Positions 11,460 through 19,623 of a stretch of DNA of 64,000 nt are shown piece by piece. Position numbers and translations under genes: made by a program. Origin of the DNA: Molanna angustata (taxonomy: Eukaryota > Arthropoda > Insecta > Trichoptera > Molannidae); NCBI GenBank assembly GCA_963576475.1, contig OY754990.1, forward strand, positions 9,840,921-9,904,920, in the 5' to 3' direction. Below the pieces are notes generated by a model. It did not search any database. It was not told where the DNA came from and saw only the letters and a list, made by a program, of their open reading frames with translations. The first letter of the stretch is position 1, and every line of letters begins with the position of its first letter.

Positions 11460-11985
11460 ATAAATTTTGATCATATATCGTCTTAATGTAATCTTCTTTG
11501 TCGTCTCAAGATACGCTAGTGGCGCAATATACACATTCTGTACCTATTGTACAAAATTCCCTCTAACCCAAACCTGCCACAGTACCTTAAAAACAAATTC
11601 ATTTATTTATCAAATCATGGACTTTTACTCTGATCTACTGAACGTACAACACTATCCATCCCTATCCATAACACATAATTTATCAGCTTATCTTTCGAAG
11701 TAAAATCAGTAAGGCTATGGAATAGCGAAGTCCGGATATTGAGTCGGAATATTTATCCCTAAACGCCTGATCCTGATTAGCTCTCTGAAATATATTTTTT
11801 TAATCTTTATCTATTTAAGTGTTATGTATATATTTACTCTGTTTTTTTTTCGCTTTCATCCTTTGTTGATGCACATACATACTTTTTTCATGCATTGTAA
11901 TCTGGTTAGTTTGAAGGAATTGCCTAACGACAATAAGCCCACCAGTGTACATTATATGTGTTTGTATTATGCATGAAAATAAATA
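11460..11985 (+). pseudogene. 3' end of a non-LTR retroelement (decayed C-terminus plus tail)
   Basis: Around 11705 the + strand contains SVRLWNS in a frame-broken context, a trace of the 'R.WNsLP' block that ends many CR1/Jockey-type ORF2 proteins. It is followed by an untranslated tail with CTGGTTAGTTTGAAGGAATTG, ACAATAAGCCCACCAGTG and (AAATA)n, matching 3986-4086. The protein part is too decayed for a firm clade. Confidence 0.4.
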
Positions 11986-12065
11986 AATAAATTAAATTTA
12001 AAGATATAACTTTGTTAAAAAACACAAATATCTTTGTTGAGACCACGATTGAGTTTTTTATATTC

Positions 12066-12098
12066 GACCGGTTTCGAAACGTACCGTTTCTTCGTCAG
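12066..12098 (-). ncRNA. Hammerhead-ribozyme-like core, palindrome left arm
   Basis: This is the exact reverse complement of 12127-12159, so the minus-strand transcript would contain CTGACGA, stem II and GAAACCGGTC. Confidence 0.6.
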
Positions 12099-12126
12099 GA
12101 CGGATAACAACCTGACGGATAACGTC

Positions 12127-12159
12127 CTGACGAAGAAACGGTACGTTTCGAAACCGGTC
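12127..12159 (+). ncRNA. Hammerhead-ribozyme-like core, palindrome right arm
   Basis: CTGACGA (12127-12133) is followed by one extra A, a 6-bp stem II (GAAACG/CGTTTC, loop GTA), GAAA (12150-12153) and CCGGTC. The expected cut is after C12159. Stem I is weak here: two pairs next to the core and little beyond. ACCGGT is self-complementary, so stem III may form between two RNA copies. Confidence 0.6.
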
Positions 12160-12261
12160 GAATATAAAAAACTCAATCGTGGTCTCAACAAAGATATTTG
12201 TGTTTTTTAATAAAGTGTTTAAAAATGTGCCACAAAGTGAATTCTGAAACAATTAATAATA

Positions 12262-12371
12262 ATATAACTTTGTATTAACCACGTTTTTTGGTTGAAACGA
12301 TGCGACCGGTTTCGGAACTAACCGTTCCCTCATCAGGCTAACTTTCAACTGAAACAGAATGTGACGACGTG
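12262..12371 (-). repeat. Left inverted arm of the outer Penelope-like element
   Basis: 110 nt, reverse complement of 12759-12868 with a single visible mismatch (AACC against AAGC). Its inner end runs directly into the endonuclease reading frame at 12371. Confidence 0.85.
12291..12349 (-). ncRNA. Hammerhead-ribozyme-like motif, left arm
   Basis: Minus-strand mirror image of 12781-12839, with the same core and stems. Confidence 0.65.
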
Positions 12372-12746
12372 CCTGCAGTCTACATAGGAAAAACAGGACT
12401 GAAATTTGAGACTAGAGTAAAAGAACATATTAGATGTATAAACAATGATAATTTTTCAGAATTCGCAGAACACTTAGTACTTAATGATCATCAATTTAAT
12501 ATGCAATCGGGAACAAAAATTTTACACGTCAACAAAGTAGGTCTCCGTCTTGATAATTTAGAGTCGCTAGAAATTAAAAAGTGTATTAATTCAAAACAGA
12601 ACATAATAAACAATCAGTTAAATTTATCTTTCAGTCCATTATTAAATATGTTTCCTTTTACTTCTAATCCTTCAGCCAATCGGACCCACCCTGCACAAGA
12701 CCCAACCCTAAGTACCCCCACCCTACCTCTACCTCCGCCCCCATAG
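12369..12746 (+). pseudogene. GIY-YIG endonuclease remnant of a Penelope-like element
   Basis: The frame encodes CDDVPAVYIGKTGLKFETRV, then KEHIR, an SEFAEHLVLNDHQFN block and NLESLEIKKCI. VYIGKT corresponds to the YIG half of the GIY-YIG motif. R in FETRVKEH, H in AEHL and E in LESLEI sit where the catalytic Arg, His and Glu of Penelope endonucleases lie. The GIY half and the whole reverse transcriptase are missing, because the frame enters the inverted left arm at 12371. A proline-rich tail (SNPSANRTHP...LPLPPPP) ends at a TAG. In a full element this domain would nick target DNA for insertion. The reading start is arbitrary, since no ATG begins the domain; the frame is open upstream into the arm. 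Identification as Penelope-type EN is strong; function of this copy is unlikely. Confidence 0.8.
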
Positions 12747-12758
12747 ATTTCTTGTAAT

Positions 12759-12868
12759 CACGTCGTCACATTCTGTTTCAGTTGAAAGTTAGCCTGATGA
12801 GGGAACGGTTAGTTCCGAAACCGGTCGCATCGTTTCAACCAAAAAACGTGCTTAATACAAAGTTATAT
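12759..12868 (+). repeat. Right inverted arm of the outer Penelope-like element
   Basis: Partner of 12262-12371, beginning CACGTCGTCACATTCTG and ending AAGTTATAT just after the endonuclease stop codon. Confidence 0.85.
12781..12839 (+). ncRNA. Hammerhead-ribozyme-like motif, right arm
   Basis: Stem I pairs GTTGAAA (12781-12787) with TTTCAAC (12833-12839), and GC next to the core with GC after the cut site. A 4x4 internal loop lies between these helices, where natural hammerheads have the loop that contacts stem II. The core is CTGATGA (12794-12800), a stem II of GGAAC/GTTCC with loop GGTTA, GAAA (12817-12820) and CCGGTC, with predicted cleavage after C12826. One extra G lies between the core and stem II. 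ACCGGT allows stem III to form between two copies. Confidence 0.7.
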
Positions 12869-12992
12869 CTTTAAATTTAATTTGTTAAATATGAACCACA
12901 AAGTTAACATTCAAACATTTGAAAATAAATAAATATTTAAAAAAAAAACGTCCGCTATAAATTTTCATCTTTCTGATGATACTCGTCGAAGA

Positions 12993-13166
12993 TGGGTCGA
13001 TGGCAGAGCGGTTAGCGAGCTGGGCTATTAATCCAGTGATCGCGAGTTCGAATCCTGCCTCGACCGTTTTCGTTCACCTATATCACAAGCATTTATTTGC
13101 TTATTTTAGGGAACGTAGGAAGATGTATATGTACTTGTTTAACAAGGACATATTCATTTTTCATTA
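12993..13166 (+). mobile_element. tRNA-derived SINE (family 2), full-length copy
   Basis: GGTCGATGGCAGAGCGGTTA, CTGGGCTATTAATCCAG and GAGTTCGAATCCTGCC form a tRNA-like head: acceptor ends GGTCGA/TCGACC, anticodon-stem CTGGG/TCCAG, loop CTATTAA. A unique body follows (TTTCGTTCACCTATATCACA, GGAACGTAGGAAGATG, GTACTTGTTTAACAAGGAC) and an A-rich end. Truncated sisters at 61104 and 63228 share the body, so this is a SINE and not a tRNA gene. The T-stem has mismatches. Confidence 0.75.
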
Positions 13167-13805
13167 AAAAAAAAAAGAGTGATACTGGCAAATCACAATC
13201 CCACATTATTAAACCTATTAATTATTTTATTATTATAATTATTAAACCTATTAATTATTGTTAAAAATGAACTAGAATTCAATTTTTCAAAATATGAACG
13301 TAATTTTAAATATTTATCTGATAAAATCATAGAAAATAAATAGTCAGTTGTCTATAGAAAAATTTAAGTAAATGTATTTCATACATATGAAGTCGATCGA
13401 ACTTATGGTGGAAATTTACACGATGAAACTCATAGTTTGTTTTCTAAGTGAAACGTACATAAATAATGTTGAGTAAAAAGATGAGTTTTGGTGTTCACAA
13501 TTTGACTTTCGGAAGGCTAAATTCGAAAGCTTTGCTCTATGTCCGCCAGGATCGCCTGAGCTTATAAAGGAACGCCCGCCGTATACTTTTATGTGTATAG
13601 ACATACATAACCTGTTCCAAGGAGGTTATCATATTCAACCTAAATTTTGATGATATGGCTAACACAATTCATGTCCAAATAACAAAAACTCTTACGTAAA
13701 TATAAAATATTATACATTTTTATTAAATATAAAATATTAGACTTGATATCTTTGGGCATTATCTGTTGAACCGCTACTTGCCAGCAGATAGAACATTCTT
13801 ATTTA
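13167..13805. other. No gene recognised
   Basis: AT-rich DNA. 13490-13580 is slightly GC-richer (GTCCGCCAGGATCGCCTGAG) but shows no motif on either strand. Confidence 0.4.
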
Positions 13806-14036
13806 TTTACTTAATATTACTTCTCGGGCAACTAACAGGTAGGTAGGTACTATGTCAAATATTAATTTAAGACGCACGCAATAACAAGTTGCCACATTCT
13901 GGAGACTTACGATATTAATCGTCTCACAGATCCAGACTGAAAACACAGTCAAAAACTGTGTCTCCACCAAGAATCGAACCCGGGACCTTTGGCTCAGCAG
14001 TCAGATACCTAACCAACTGAGCCACGGAGGCCGACA
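13806..14036 (-). mobile_element. SINE family 1, near-complete copy
   Basis: Minus strand: TGTCGGCCTCCGTGGCTCAG, GGGTTCGATTCTTGGTGG, AGACACAGTTTTTGACTGTG, then CCAGAATGTGGCAACTTG, ending CCCGAGAAGTAATATTAAG. A GTAGGTAG insertion sits near the tail. Confidence 0.85.
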
Positions 14037-14189
14037 TAGCTCCAAGATGTTCACTTATTCGGGGTAGGAAAAATGGACTGAACTCCACATTATTCTATCT
14101 TGAAATACATGTTATGTATAGAAAAATAAAATATTTTAATATATTCGATAATATGGATTCAATAGCATTTGGTTTTATAGTTTTTTTTT

Positions 14190-14275
14190 TTTTAATTTTT
14201 AACATCTTAATAGAAACGAAGTTGAAATATTATAGAAGAACCAGGAACTCAATGCACCTACAGGGCACCCACACT
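14190..14275 (+). repeat. Partial copy of a dispersed repeat (family D)
   Basis: AACATCTTAATAGAAACGAA, TATTATAGAAGAACCAGGAA and CACCTACAGGGC match 20225-20420 and 62675-62905. Confidence 0.6.
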
Positions 14276-14624
14276 AAAGAGATGAAGACATACAAAAAAA
14301 ATAGGAAGGTACCTACTTTGGAGTTTGACGAGGCTAGACAGAATAAGAAACCAAGATATCAGAGACAGCTTCGAACGAAATCAAGATCGAAATGATATGG
14401 CCATGTGATGAGACACGAAGATCATGCAGTGCATTCTGCACTAGGAATGCAGGAAGGCAGGAGAGGTATCGGTCGACATAGAGCCATAATATGTTGGAGT
14501 TATATGGAGTTGAGAAAGCCACAATGCAGAGATCATGTAAGATAGAGGCATAGAGGATAAAAGTACATATGCATAGCCGACTCCAAAACTAATATTGAAG
14601 AAGGAAAAGGTAAAGAAAAAGGGT

Positions 14625-14782
14625 GACAGGAAAATTATTCGAAAAACAATTATTCGAATGCTCAATTTTACGAAAATCAATTTTACGAATGGCAATTATT
14701 CGAATCACATTTTTTCGAAAAACAATTTTCCGAACACACAATTATCAGAATTTACAATTGTTCGAATTTTTATGACGTCATG
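14625..14782 (+). repeat. Short-period array of ACAATTATTCGAA-type words
   Basis: About ten diverged units of 13-17 bp (ACAATTATTCGAAT, TCAATTTTACGAAT, ACAATTTTCCGAAC). The reverse complement of the same kind of array is at 15335-15468. Confidence 0.7.
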
Positions 14783-14808
14783 TTGGTAGTAATGTGAGAG
14801 GAATAAAC

Positions 14809-14940
14809 CATAGATTTTTATTATAATATACTAGATGTCGTAGTTAGCAAATTTTGTATGAATCGAAAACAAATGACTCACTTTTTGCACGGAGTACTAC
14901 ATCTATGTACATAGTATATTATGTTTAGTAAAAATCTATG
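14809..14940. mobile_element. hAT-like MITE, 132 bp, 8-bp target duplication
   Basis: The terminal inverted repeat CATAGATTTTTA is present at both ends, and a looser inverted match continues inward (TATAATATACTA). The flanks are GAATAAAC at 14801-14808 and again at 14941-14948. An 8-bp duplication is the signature of hAT-type transposases. It has no coding capacity. Confidence 0.8.
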
Positions 14941-15035
14941 GAATAAACAACATGGCGACGCACCGCGCTGTCAGATATCCTAGGATGTACACCTATTTTT
15001 TAAACCTAAACCTACAAAACTTTGGTAAAAATAGG

Positions 15036-15091
15036 TTGGTTAGGTTTGTTTGTAGTTATAATTGCGACTGGCGTGAGCCAGTTGCATTACA
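15036..15091 (+). repeat. Inverted repeat, partner at 15573-15630
   Basis: GGTTGGTTAGGTTTGTTTG, AGTTATAATTGCGACT and GAGCCAGTTGCATTA return as the reverse complement at 15573-15630. Confidence 0.7.
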
Positions 15092-15334
15092 TATTTAAAA
15101 AGTAACTGTAATATTAAAATAAAATAACTAATTGGTGTGAATACTAGATAAACATAAACTGGTGTACAAACTAGGCTATCCCGCGCTGTCAAACATCAGT
15201 TATTAAAAATGTGCAAACATACGTACCCAACAATAATACAACAAGTAATAATAGTCTTCATCGAATATATTTTACTGGCAACAAATATGTCAAAGGAGGC
15301 AACATAATGACACAAAAATATATTAAATTCGGTC

Positions 15335-15468
15335 AATTGGTTTTCCAACAAATGTTAGTTCGAATAATTTGCTTTCGGACAATTGTCATTCTGATAACTG
15401 ATTTTCGAAAAATTGTTATTCGTACAATTGCGCATTCGAACAATTGTGTTTCGAAGAATTTTCATGTA
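15335..15468 (-). repeat. Inverted partner of the ACAATTATTCGAA-type array
   Basis: TTCGAATAATTTGC, TTCGGACAATTGTC, GATTTTCGAAAAATTG and ATTCGAACAATTGTG are reverse-complement versions of the words at 14625-14782. The two arrays may be sub-terminal repeats of one element that also holds the hAT-like MITE. Confidence 0.65.
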
Positions 15469-15572
15469 ATCAAGAAAAAGGCGGCCAATAATATGTAATT
15501 ATTGGAAAAAGTTGAAATATATTGTAAACATAACCAATGAAGAGAATTGCAAAGAGAGATATAACACTATAT

Positions 15573-15630
15573 TTAATGCAACTCGCTCACGCGAGTCGCA
15601 ATAATAACTGCTTACAAATCTAACCAACCT
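15573..15630 (-). repeat. Inverted repeat, partner of 15036-15091
   Basis: TAATGCAACTCGCTCACGCG, AGTCGCAATAATAACTG and CAAATCTAACCAACC. Confidence 0.7.
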
Positions 15631-16385
15631 ATTCTAAGCAAGAAACTTTGGGTTTGAATATGTTGGTTAAATAAATAAGAATGTTATAAGTATATTTGTA
15701 CTGAGAAAACAAATGTTGATTTTATTAGAATTGACTCTAATCAATATATTATTAAGCGTGCTTAAAATTATATTTGTAATATGTAGGTACCTACCTATTA
15801 AATAAATAATAGGTATATTTGTAGTGATAAAATAATTTATATTTTTAAATTGATATCTCTTTATAGTTTAACGGTCTTACTACATTTCGTTAAAAGCTTA
15901 CTAAACGCGCAACTAGTTAATAACGACTAAAATAGGGATCGGTATTAAATAATCTTACTTAAAGACGTATACTAAAATGTGACTAACTAGTTCACCGAAT
16001 TGTTGACGAACACCCTCATTTATTTTTTTCATATGGCCGCATTGGTTTCACAGATGTCAAAAAATATATAAATGCATGTAATATTTGGATAATTGACATA
16101 AAAAAATGATAACAAACACCGCGTTGTGCCGTGTTGAGTCAAATTAAACACAATTGCAATGAAGAATTACAAGGAAAATCGTTATAAGCATTAAATTTTT
16201 CTGTCAATCTTCTGTCGGAACATATGTGAAAGATCATTTTGAAATATTTGGTATGACGCGTTAGTCAATCGTTAAACAACCTCTCGACCTGTCCTAACTT
16301 GACGTCTATGAAATAAAGGTTTATAAGTAAACATTTTCGTTAATCACGCTCTATTACCAGGTACTATAGATAGTTTAGGTAAATA
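15631..16385. other. No gene recognised; AT-rich
   Basis: I see only low-complexity AT-rich DNA with a GTAGGTACCTACCTA word near 15783. Confidence 0.4.
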
Positions 16386-16630
16386 AGTAAGACGGTAAAT
16401 TTCTGTGTATTTAAATAAGACGGTAAATTTCTGTGTATTTAAATAAGTAAGACGGTAAATTTCTGTGTATTTAAATAAGTAAGACGGTAAATTTCTGTGT
16501 ATTTAAATAATTAAGACGGTAAATTTCTGTGTATTTAAATAAGTAAGACGGTAAATTTCTCTGTATTTAAATAAGTAAGACGGTAAATTTCTGTGTATTT
16601 AAATAAGTAAGACGGTAAATGTCTGCATGG
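16386..16630 (+). repeat. 32-bp tandem repeat, about 8 units
   Basis: The unit is GTAAGACGGTAAATTTCTGT plus GTATTTAAATAA. Units are nearly identical. The second unit lacks a few bases and the last one contains an insertion. Confidence 0.95.
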
Positions 16631-16734
16631 TGTATTTAAGTAATTGAATATAAACCACAAACCTATAAAGAGTATTGAAAAAAAGTACGAATCACTTCAT
16701 TTCTACATATCTTTGTTTACCAGTTTCTGATTTG

Positions 16735-16990
16735 TATAATGGATACATCAGCGCTGACAGAGTCCATCCATCGCACCTTGGTCCTTCCTGATCGTCTCTT
16801 GAGGTCTGGAAGAGTGTGAGGTATTTTACTGGTTTTTCATCGTCCATTCTGATTCTGAAATCGGCCCATCTCAAGCGTCCCACCTTAATGGAACTGATCA
16901 TATCGGGTATCAGTATCTGTCACGGAACCGAAGACTGTTCTGAGGATCCTTCTCTCGAATGCTGCAATGGATCCCTTTAGAGAATTCGGA
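16735..16990 (-). pseudogene. RT C-terminal fragment (RTE/CR1-like), frame-broken
   Basis: In broken minus-strand frames: AAFERRILRTVFGSVTDTD, then LRWADFRIRMDDEKPVKYL and RRSGRTKVRWMDSVSADV. The order 'E.rilR.i.G', 'LrWa.h..R', 'G...vRW.D.v' is the usual C-terminal part of RTE/CR1-type ORF2 proteins. Several frame changes and a stop make it a relic. A similar relic lies at 55861-56175. Confidence 0.6.
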
Positions 16991-17103
16991 AATAACAATA
17001 ATACACAATAATACAAAAGGGAAATAACCTTATGGATCATTGAATCAAATCCACCACAATAACATTTTTCTCATTTCTTATGACTTGCTTTTTGTTTACT
17101 GTA

Positions 17104-17134
<31 letters not shown>

Positions 17135-17829
17135 TGTGTGTGTGTATGTTTATGGTCCAGTATATTACGTGAGTATGGAGAGTGCCTGTGGATGTATGTT
17201 AGGTAGTGTATGAACAATTGTGCTGAATCCACTTTAAAATAATGTTGTTTAACTTACAAAACCAAAGACTGCATCCAATATAAAACAGGGATTATCCCTA
17301 GCATATTGGAGAGCAATTCGCTAATTGACAGCAAAGCGCAAGAGAGTGTCAATGGTTTGGATGTGTATGTGTACCTTTCCATTGTCTCTGTCTGAAATAT
17401 GTACGTATAGCATTTAATCTTTTTTTTATATATGTACCTTTATTACTGTTGTCAAACCTCTGTATGTAAAATGTCATGTTTATTATAAATAAAAAATAAA
17501 TAAAACAATAATAAGGTTTTATGATACTGATATATTCAATGACACATATCCCCAATATCGCAGGAGTATATCGCCAATGACACAGTGATATGAGGCATAG
17601 AATACCTAATTCCTTCATCACTCCCCACTTCCCCCAATTCCTAAATATCATTTGAATGTACAAGAAAGCTTTAAAATGTATCATTCGTATTATCAACAAA
17701 AGAAATAGAACTTTCACTTCAGACGATTTGTTTAGAATTTTTACTTTTACCCCAATCCCTACATATCTCATTATCATTTTTATACGTTTATAAATTTAAA
17801 TTACTTTTGGTTTTCTTTGATTTTTTTGT
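16991..17829. other. No gene recognised; GT microsatellite
   Basis: A (GT)n run occupies 17104-17150. A 142-codon minus-strand frame at 17349-17777 is hydrophobic and AT-driven, with no motif; I do not regard it as a gene. Confidence 0.45.
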
Positions 17830-18720
17830 CCAACTGTAGATTTGTTTAGATTTGTAGATTATCGACAAAGTTTCAAGCCAGGATACACGAGATTGTATGC
17901 AAGGTCTCTATTTTTCACGGCTTTTCCAACTTTGAAGTCAAAAACACCAACTTAGAGGCTTCGCAGCAAATATGTTCTTTATACAGGCTTTGTCGGCCTT
18001 CGTGGCTCAGTTGGTTGGGTATCTGACTGCTGATCCAAAGGTCCCGGGTTCGATTCCCGGTGGAGACACAGTTTTTAATTGTGTTTTCAGTCTGGATCTG
18101 TGAGACGATTAATATCGTAAGTCTCCAGAATGCGGCAACTTGTTATTGGGTACATGTTAAATTAATATTTGACATAGTACCTGTTAGTTGCCCGAGAAGC
18201 AATATTAAATAAATAAATAAATAAATACAGATTTACTCAGAATCCAAAGTAGAACATTTAATGTGTGTCTGTGTATCTGTGTGTGTATGTGTGTCTGTCT
18301 GTCTGTATGTCCCCCCCCCCTTATAACTTTTGATCCACTCAATATAAAGAGCCCAAAATATTAGAATATATAGATAGTTATAGGCCTACAAAACTTTCAT
18401 ACTCAGAAGTTCCAGTCAAGGGTTATGAACTTTGGAACAAACATTCAAAATTCTGAGTATAAAAGTTTTGTAGGCCTGTAACTGTCTATATATTCTGAAA
18501 TTTGGATCAAAAGTTATAAGGGACACACACACGCACGCACACAGACACACTAAGTGTCCTACTCCGAATTCTGAGTAAATCCTCTAAGTTGGTTTTTTTA
18601 CTCCAAAATTAAAAAAAACGTGAAAAATGTAGACCGTACATACAAATCTCGCGTATCCTGGCTAGAAACTTTGTCGAGATGTAAAGAGTACAAAATTCTC
18701 TTAAACAAATCGACAGTTGG
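17830..18720. mobile_element. Foldback element, interrupted by a SINE
   Basis: The right end (18411-18720) is the reverse complement of the left end (17830-18410) once the SINE at 17991-18228 is removed. Matching blocks include CCAACTGT.GATTTGTTTA, GACAAAGTTTC.AGCCAGGATAC, CCAACTTAGAGG, TTTACTCAGAAT, CTTATAACTTTTGATCCA and AGGCCTACAAAACTTT. Both arms carry a GT/CA-rich run. Partial relatives lie at 52660-52800 and 60220-60582. No protein is encoded. Confidence 0.75.
17991..18228 (+). mobile_element. SINE family 1, reference-quality copy
   Basis: TGTCGGCCTTCGTGGCTCAG with an A-box-like region, GGTCCCGGGTTCGATTCCCGG as box B, a body with AGTCTGGATCTGTGAGACG and GTCTCCAGAATGCGGCAACT, and a 3' end GCCCGAGAAGCAATATT plus (AAATA)n. 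ATACAG flanks both sides loosely. It lies inside the left arm of the foldback element, so it arrived later. Confidence 0.9.
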
Positions 18721-18983
18721 AAAGAACTTAGTGACGACATCGCTTCATACAATTTGATACTTAATCTCCAAACATACATACATACCATAATACTGTTTTC
18801 ATATTCTGGGTAGGAAAAAAGGACTGACCTCCATACTGTCCTATCTACATGTGTTGTCTATAAAACTAAATATTTTAAAATATTTATTAATTTGTGTTTT
18901 TGTGTTAATAGTTTGGTACGTATTCTTCAATTATACTTACTATCGCCATCGACAGTTGGATATCATGTGTTACATGCAACTAG
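18721..18983 (+). mobile_element. Helitron-like 3' segment ending TTACATGCAACTAG(T)
   Basis: This matches 59586-59890 in reverse complement: GTGACGACATCGCTTCATAC, GGAAAAAAGGACTGACCTCC, ATCGACAGTTGGAT. The end has a CATGT-GTT-ACATG hairpin three bases (CAA) before CTAGT, the arrangement expected at a Helitron 3' end. A third end is at 31860-31931. Confidence 0.5.
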
Positions 18984-18989
18984 TAACCT

Positions 18990-19344
18990 AGTAACTAACC
19001 GTACATTTTTGCTTTTAAATATGCCTATTTATGTTGTTCAAGAAAACCTTGTCATATCCAAATAAGTCTTCTTCCTGGCCTCTTCCCAACTTATCGTCGA
19101 TGAAGACTGTTGGGGTCAGCTCTCCTCGTCCTCAAGCTGTACACTCTTCGGTTCTGGGTCGCCTCCAATGTCAATTCTTGTTTCATCAATTGTGAACTCC
19201 TTTGCGCCATCCATGTTAAATCCAAATAAGTATAATGTTTTTATTGATTTGTATTATTTTACAAGTAATGTTAACATCAAAATAAAGTGAATAAAACAGG
19301 TGTTGAGTTATAACAGAATAATCTGAAAATAGTTACAAATGCTT
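18990..19344. other. GC-richer segment, not recognised
   Basis: 19070-19215 is GC-richer than its surroundings. On the minus strand it reads MDGAKEFTIDETRIDIGGD before a stop. I cannot assign it to a family; a decayed retroelement C-terminus is possible. Confidence 0.3.
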
Positions 19345-19432
19345 TTGACCTAATATTTGTTTATTGGTTGCTTTTCATCGCTACAATGTGTTTAATTTTT
19401 ATTTGTACTATATTATTGCATATTTATCAGGC
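19345..19432 (+). repeat. Single dispersed unit related to the 98-bp array
   Basis: ATATTTGTTTATTGGTTGCT, CTACAATGTGTTTAATTTTT and ATTTGTACTATATTATTGC match the unit repeated at 21507-23130. Confidence 0.7.
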
Positions 19433-19469
19433 CATTATGACTGTGTAAACGTGAAATATCTCTTTCAAT

Positions 19470-19623
19470 ATAGTCATAACACTAATTTGCGTGGCCATAG
19501 CTTAAAACTTGTGAAAAGTAGGTTCTCGACAAATCCTCGAAAGCATTTTCTTTCAAATAGAGTGGTGAATACTTGGAATAAACTGCCCCAACATGTTTTG
19601 GTGTTGATATTTCCTTTCAAATA
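19470..19623 (+). pseudogene. Non-LTR RT C-terminal fragment
   Basis: The + frame reads LRGHSLKLVKSRFSTNPRK, HFLSNRVVNTWNKLPQHVL. 'RGH..KL.K' followed by 'FFsNRVvn.WN.LP..V' is the standard closing block of Jockey/CR1-type ORF2 proteins. The rest of the protein is absent upstream. Its last ~64 bases are the founder of the tandem array that follows. Confidence 0.75.

Larger units (their letters stand above)
12015..12261. mobile_element. Nested palindromic Penelope-type insertion with 11-bp target duplication
   Basis: Arms 12015-12102 and 12123-12210 are perfect 88-nt reverse complements around a 20-nt spacer. They are followed by a tail (12211-12261) with GCCACAAAGTGAATTC, like the tail of the outer element. 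ATATAACTTTG occurs immediately before (12004-12014) and after (12262-12272), which reads as a target-site duplication. Each arm holds a hammerhead-like core. Confidence 0.75.
11986..12935 (+). mobile_element. Penelope-like element remnant with inverted hammerhead-bearing arms
   Basis: Inverted arms 12262-12371 and 12759-12868 flank a GIY-YIG endonuclease remnant. The inversion continues outward: AAATTAAATTTAAAGATATAAC (11989-12010) is the reverse complement of 12863-12884. The left arm is split by a nested element (12015-12261), with ATATAACTTTG repeated on both sides. The right side ends in CCACAAAGTTAACATTC and an A-rich tail. Penelope-like elements typically carry terminal repeats in direct or inverted order, a GIY-YIG domain, and hammerhead motifs in those repeats. 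No RT is left, so this copy is heavily truncated. Confidence 0.75.

Noticed and set aside
12993..13063. Possible functional tRNA gene
   Set aside because: T-stem mismatches and a body shared with two truncated copies show that it is a SINE head.
17349..17777. 142-codon minus-strand frame
   Set aside because: Hydrophobic, AT-driven composition, no motif, and no better than expected by chance in AT-rich DNA.
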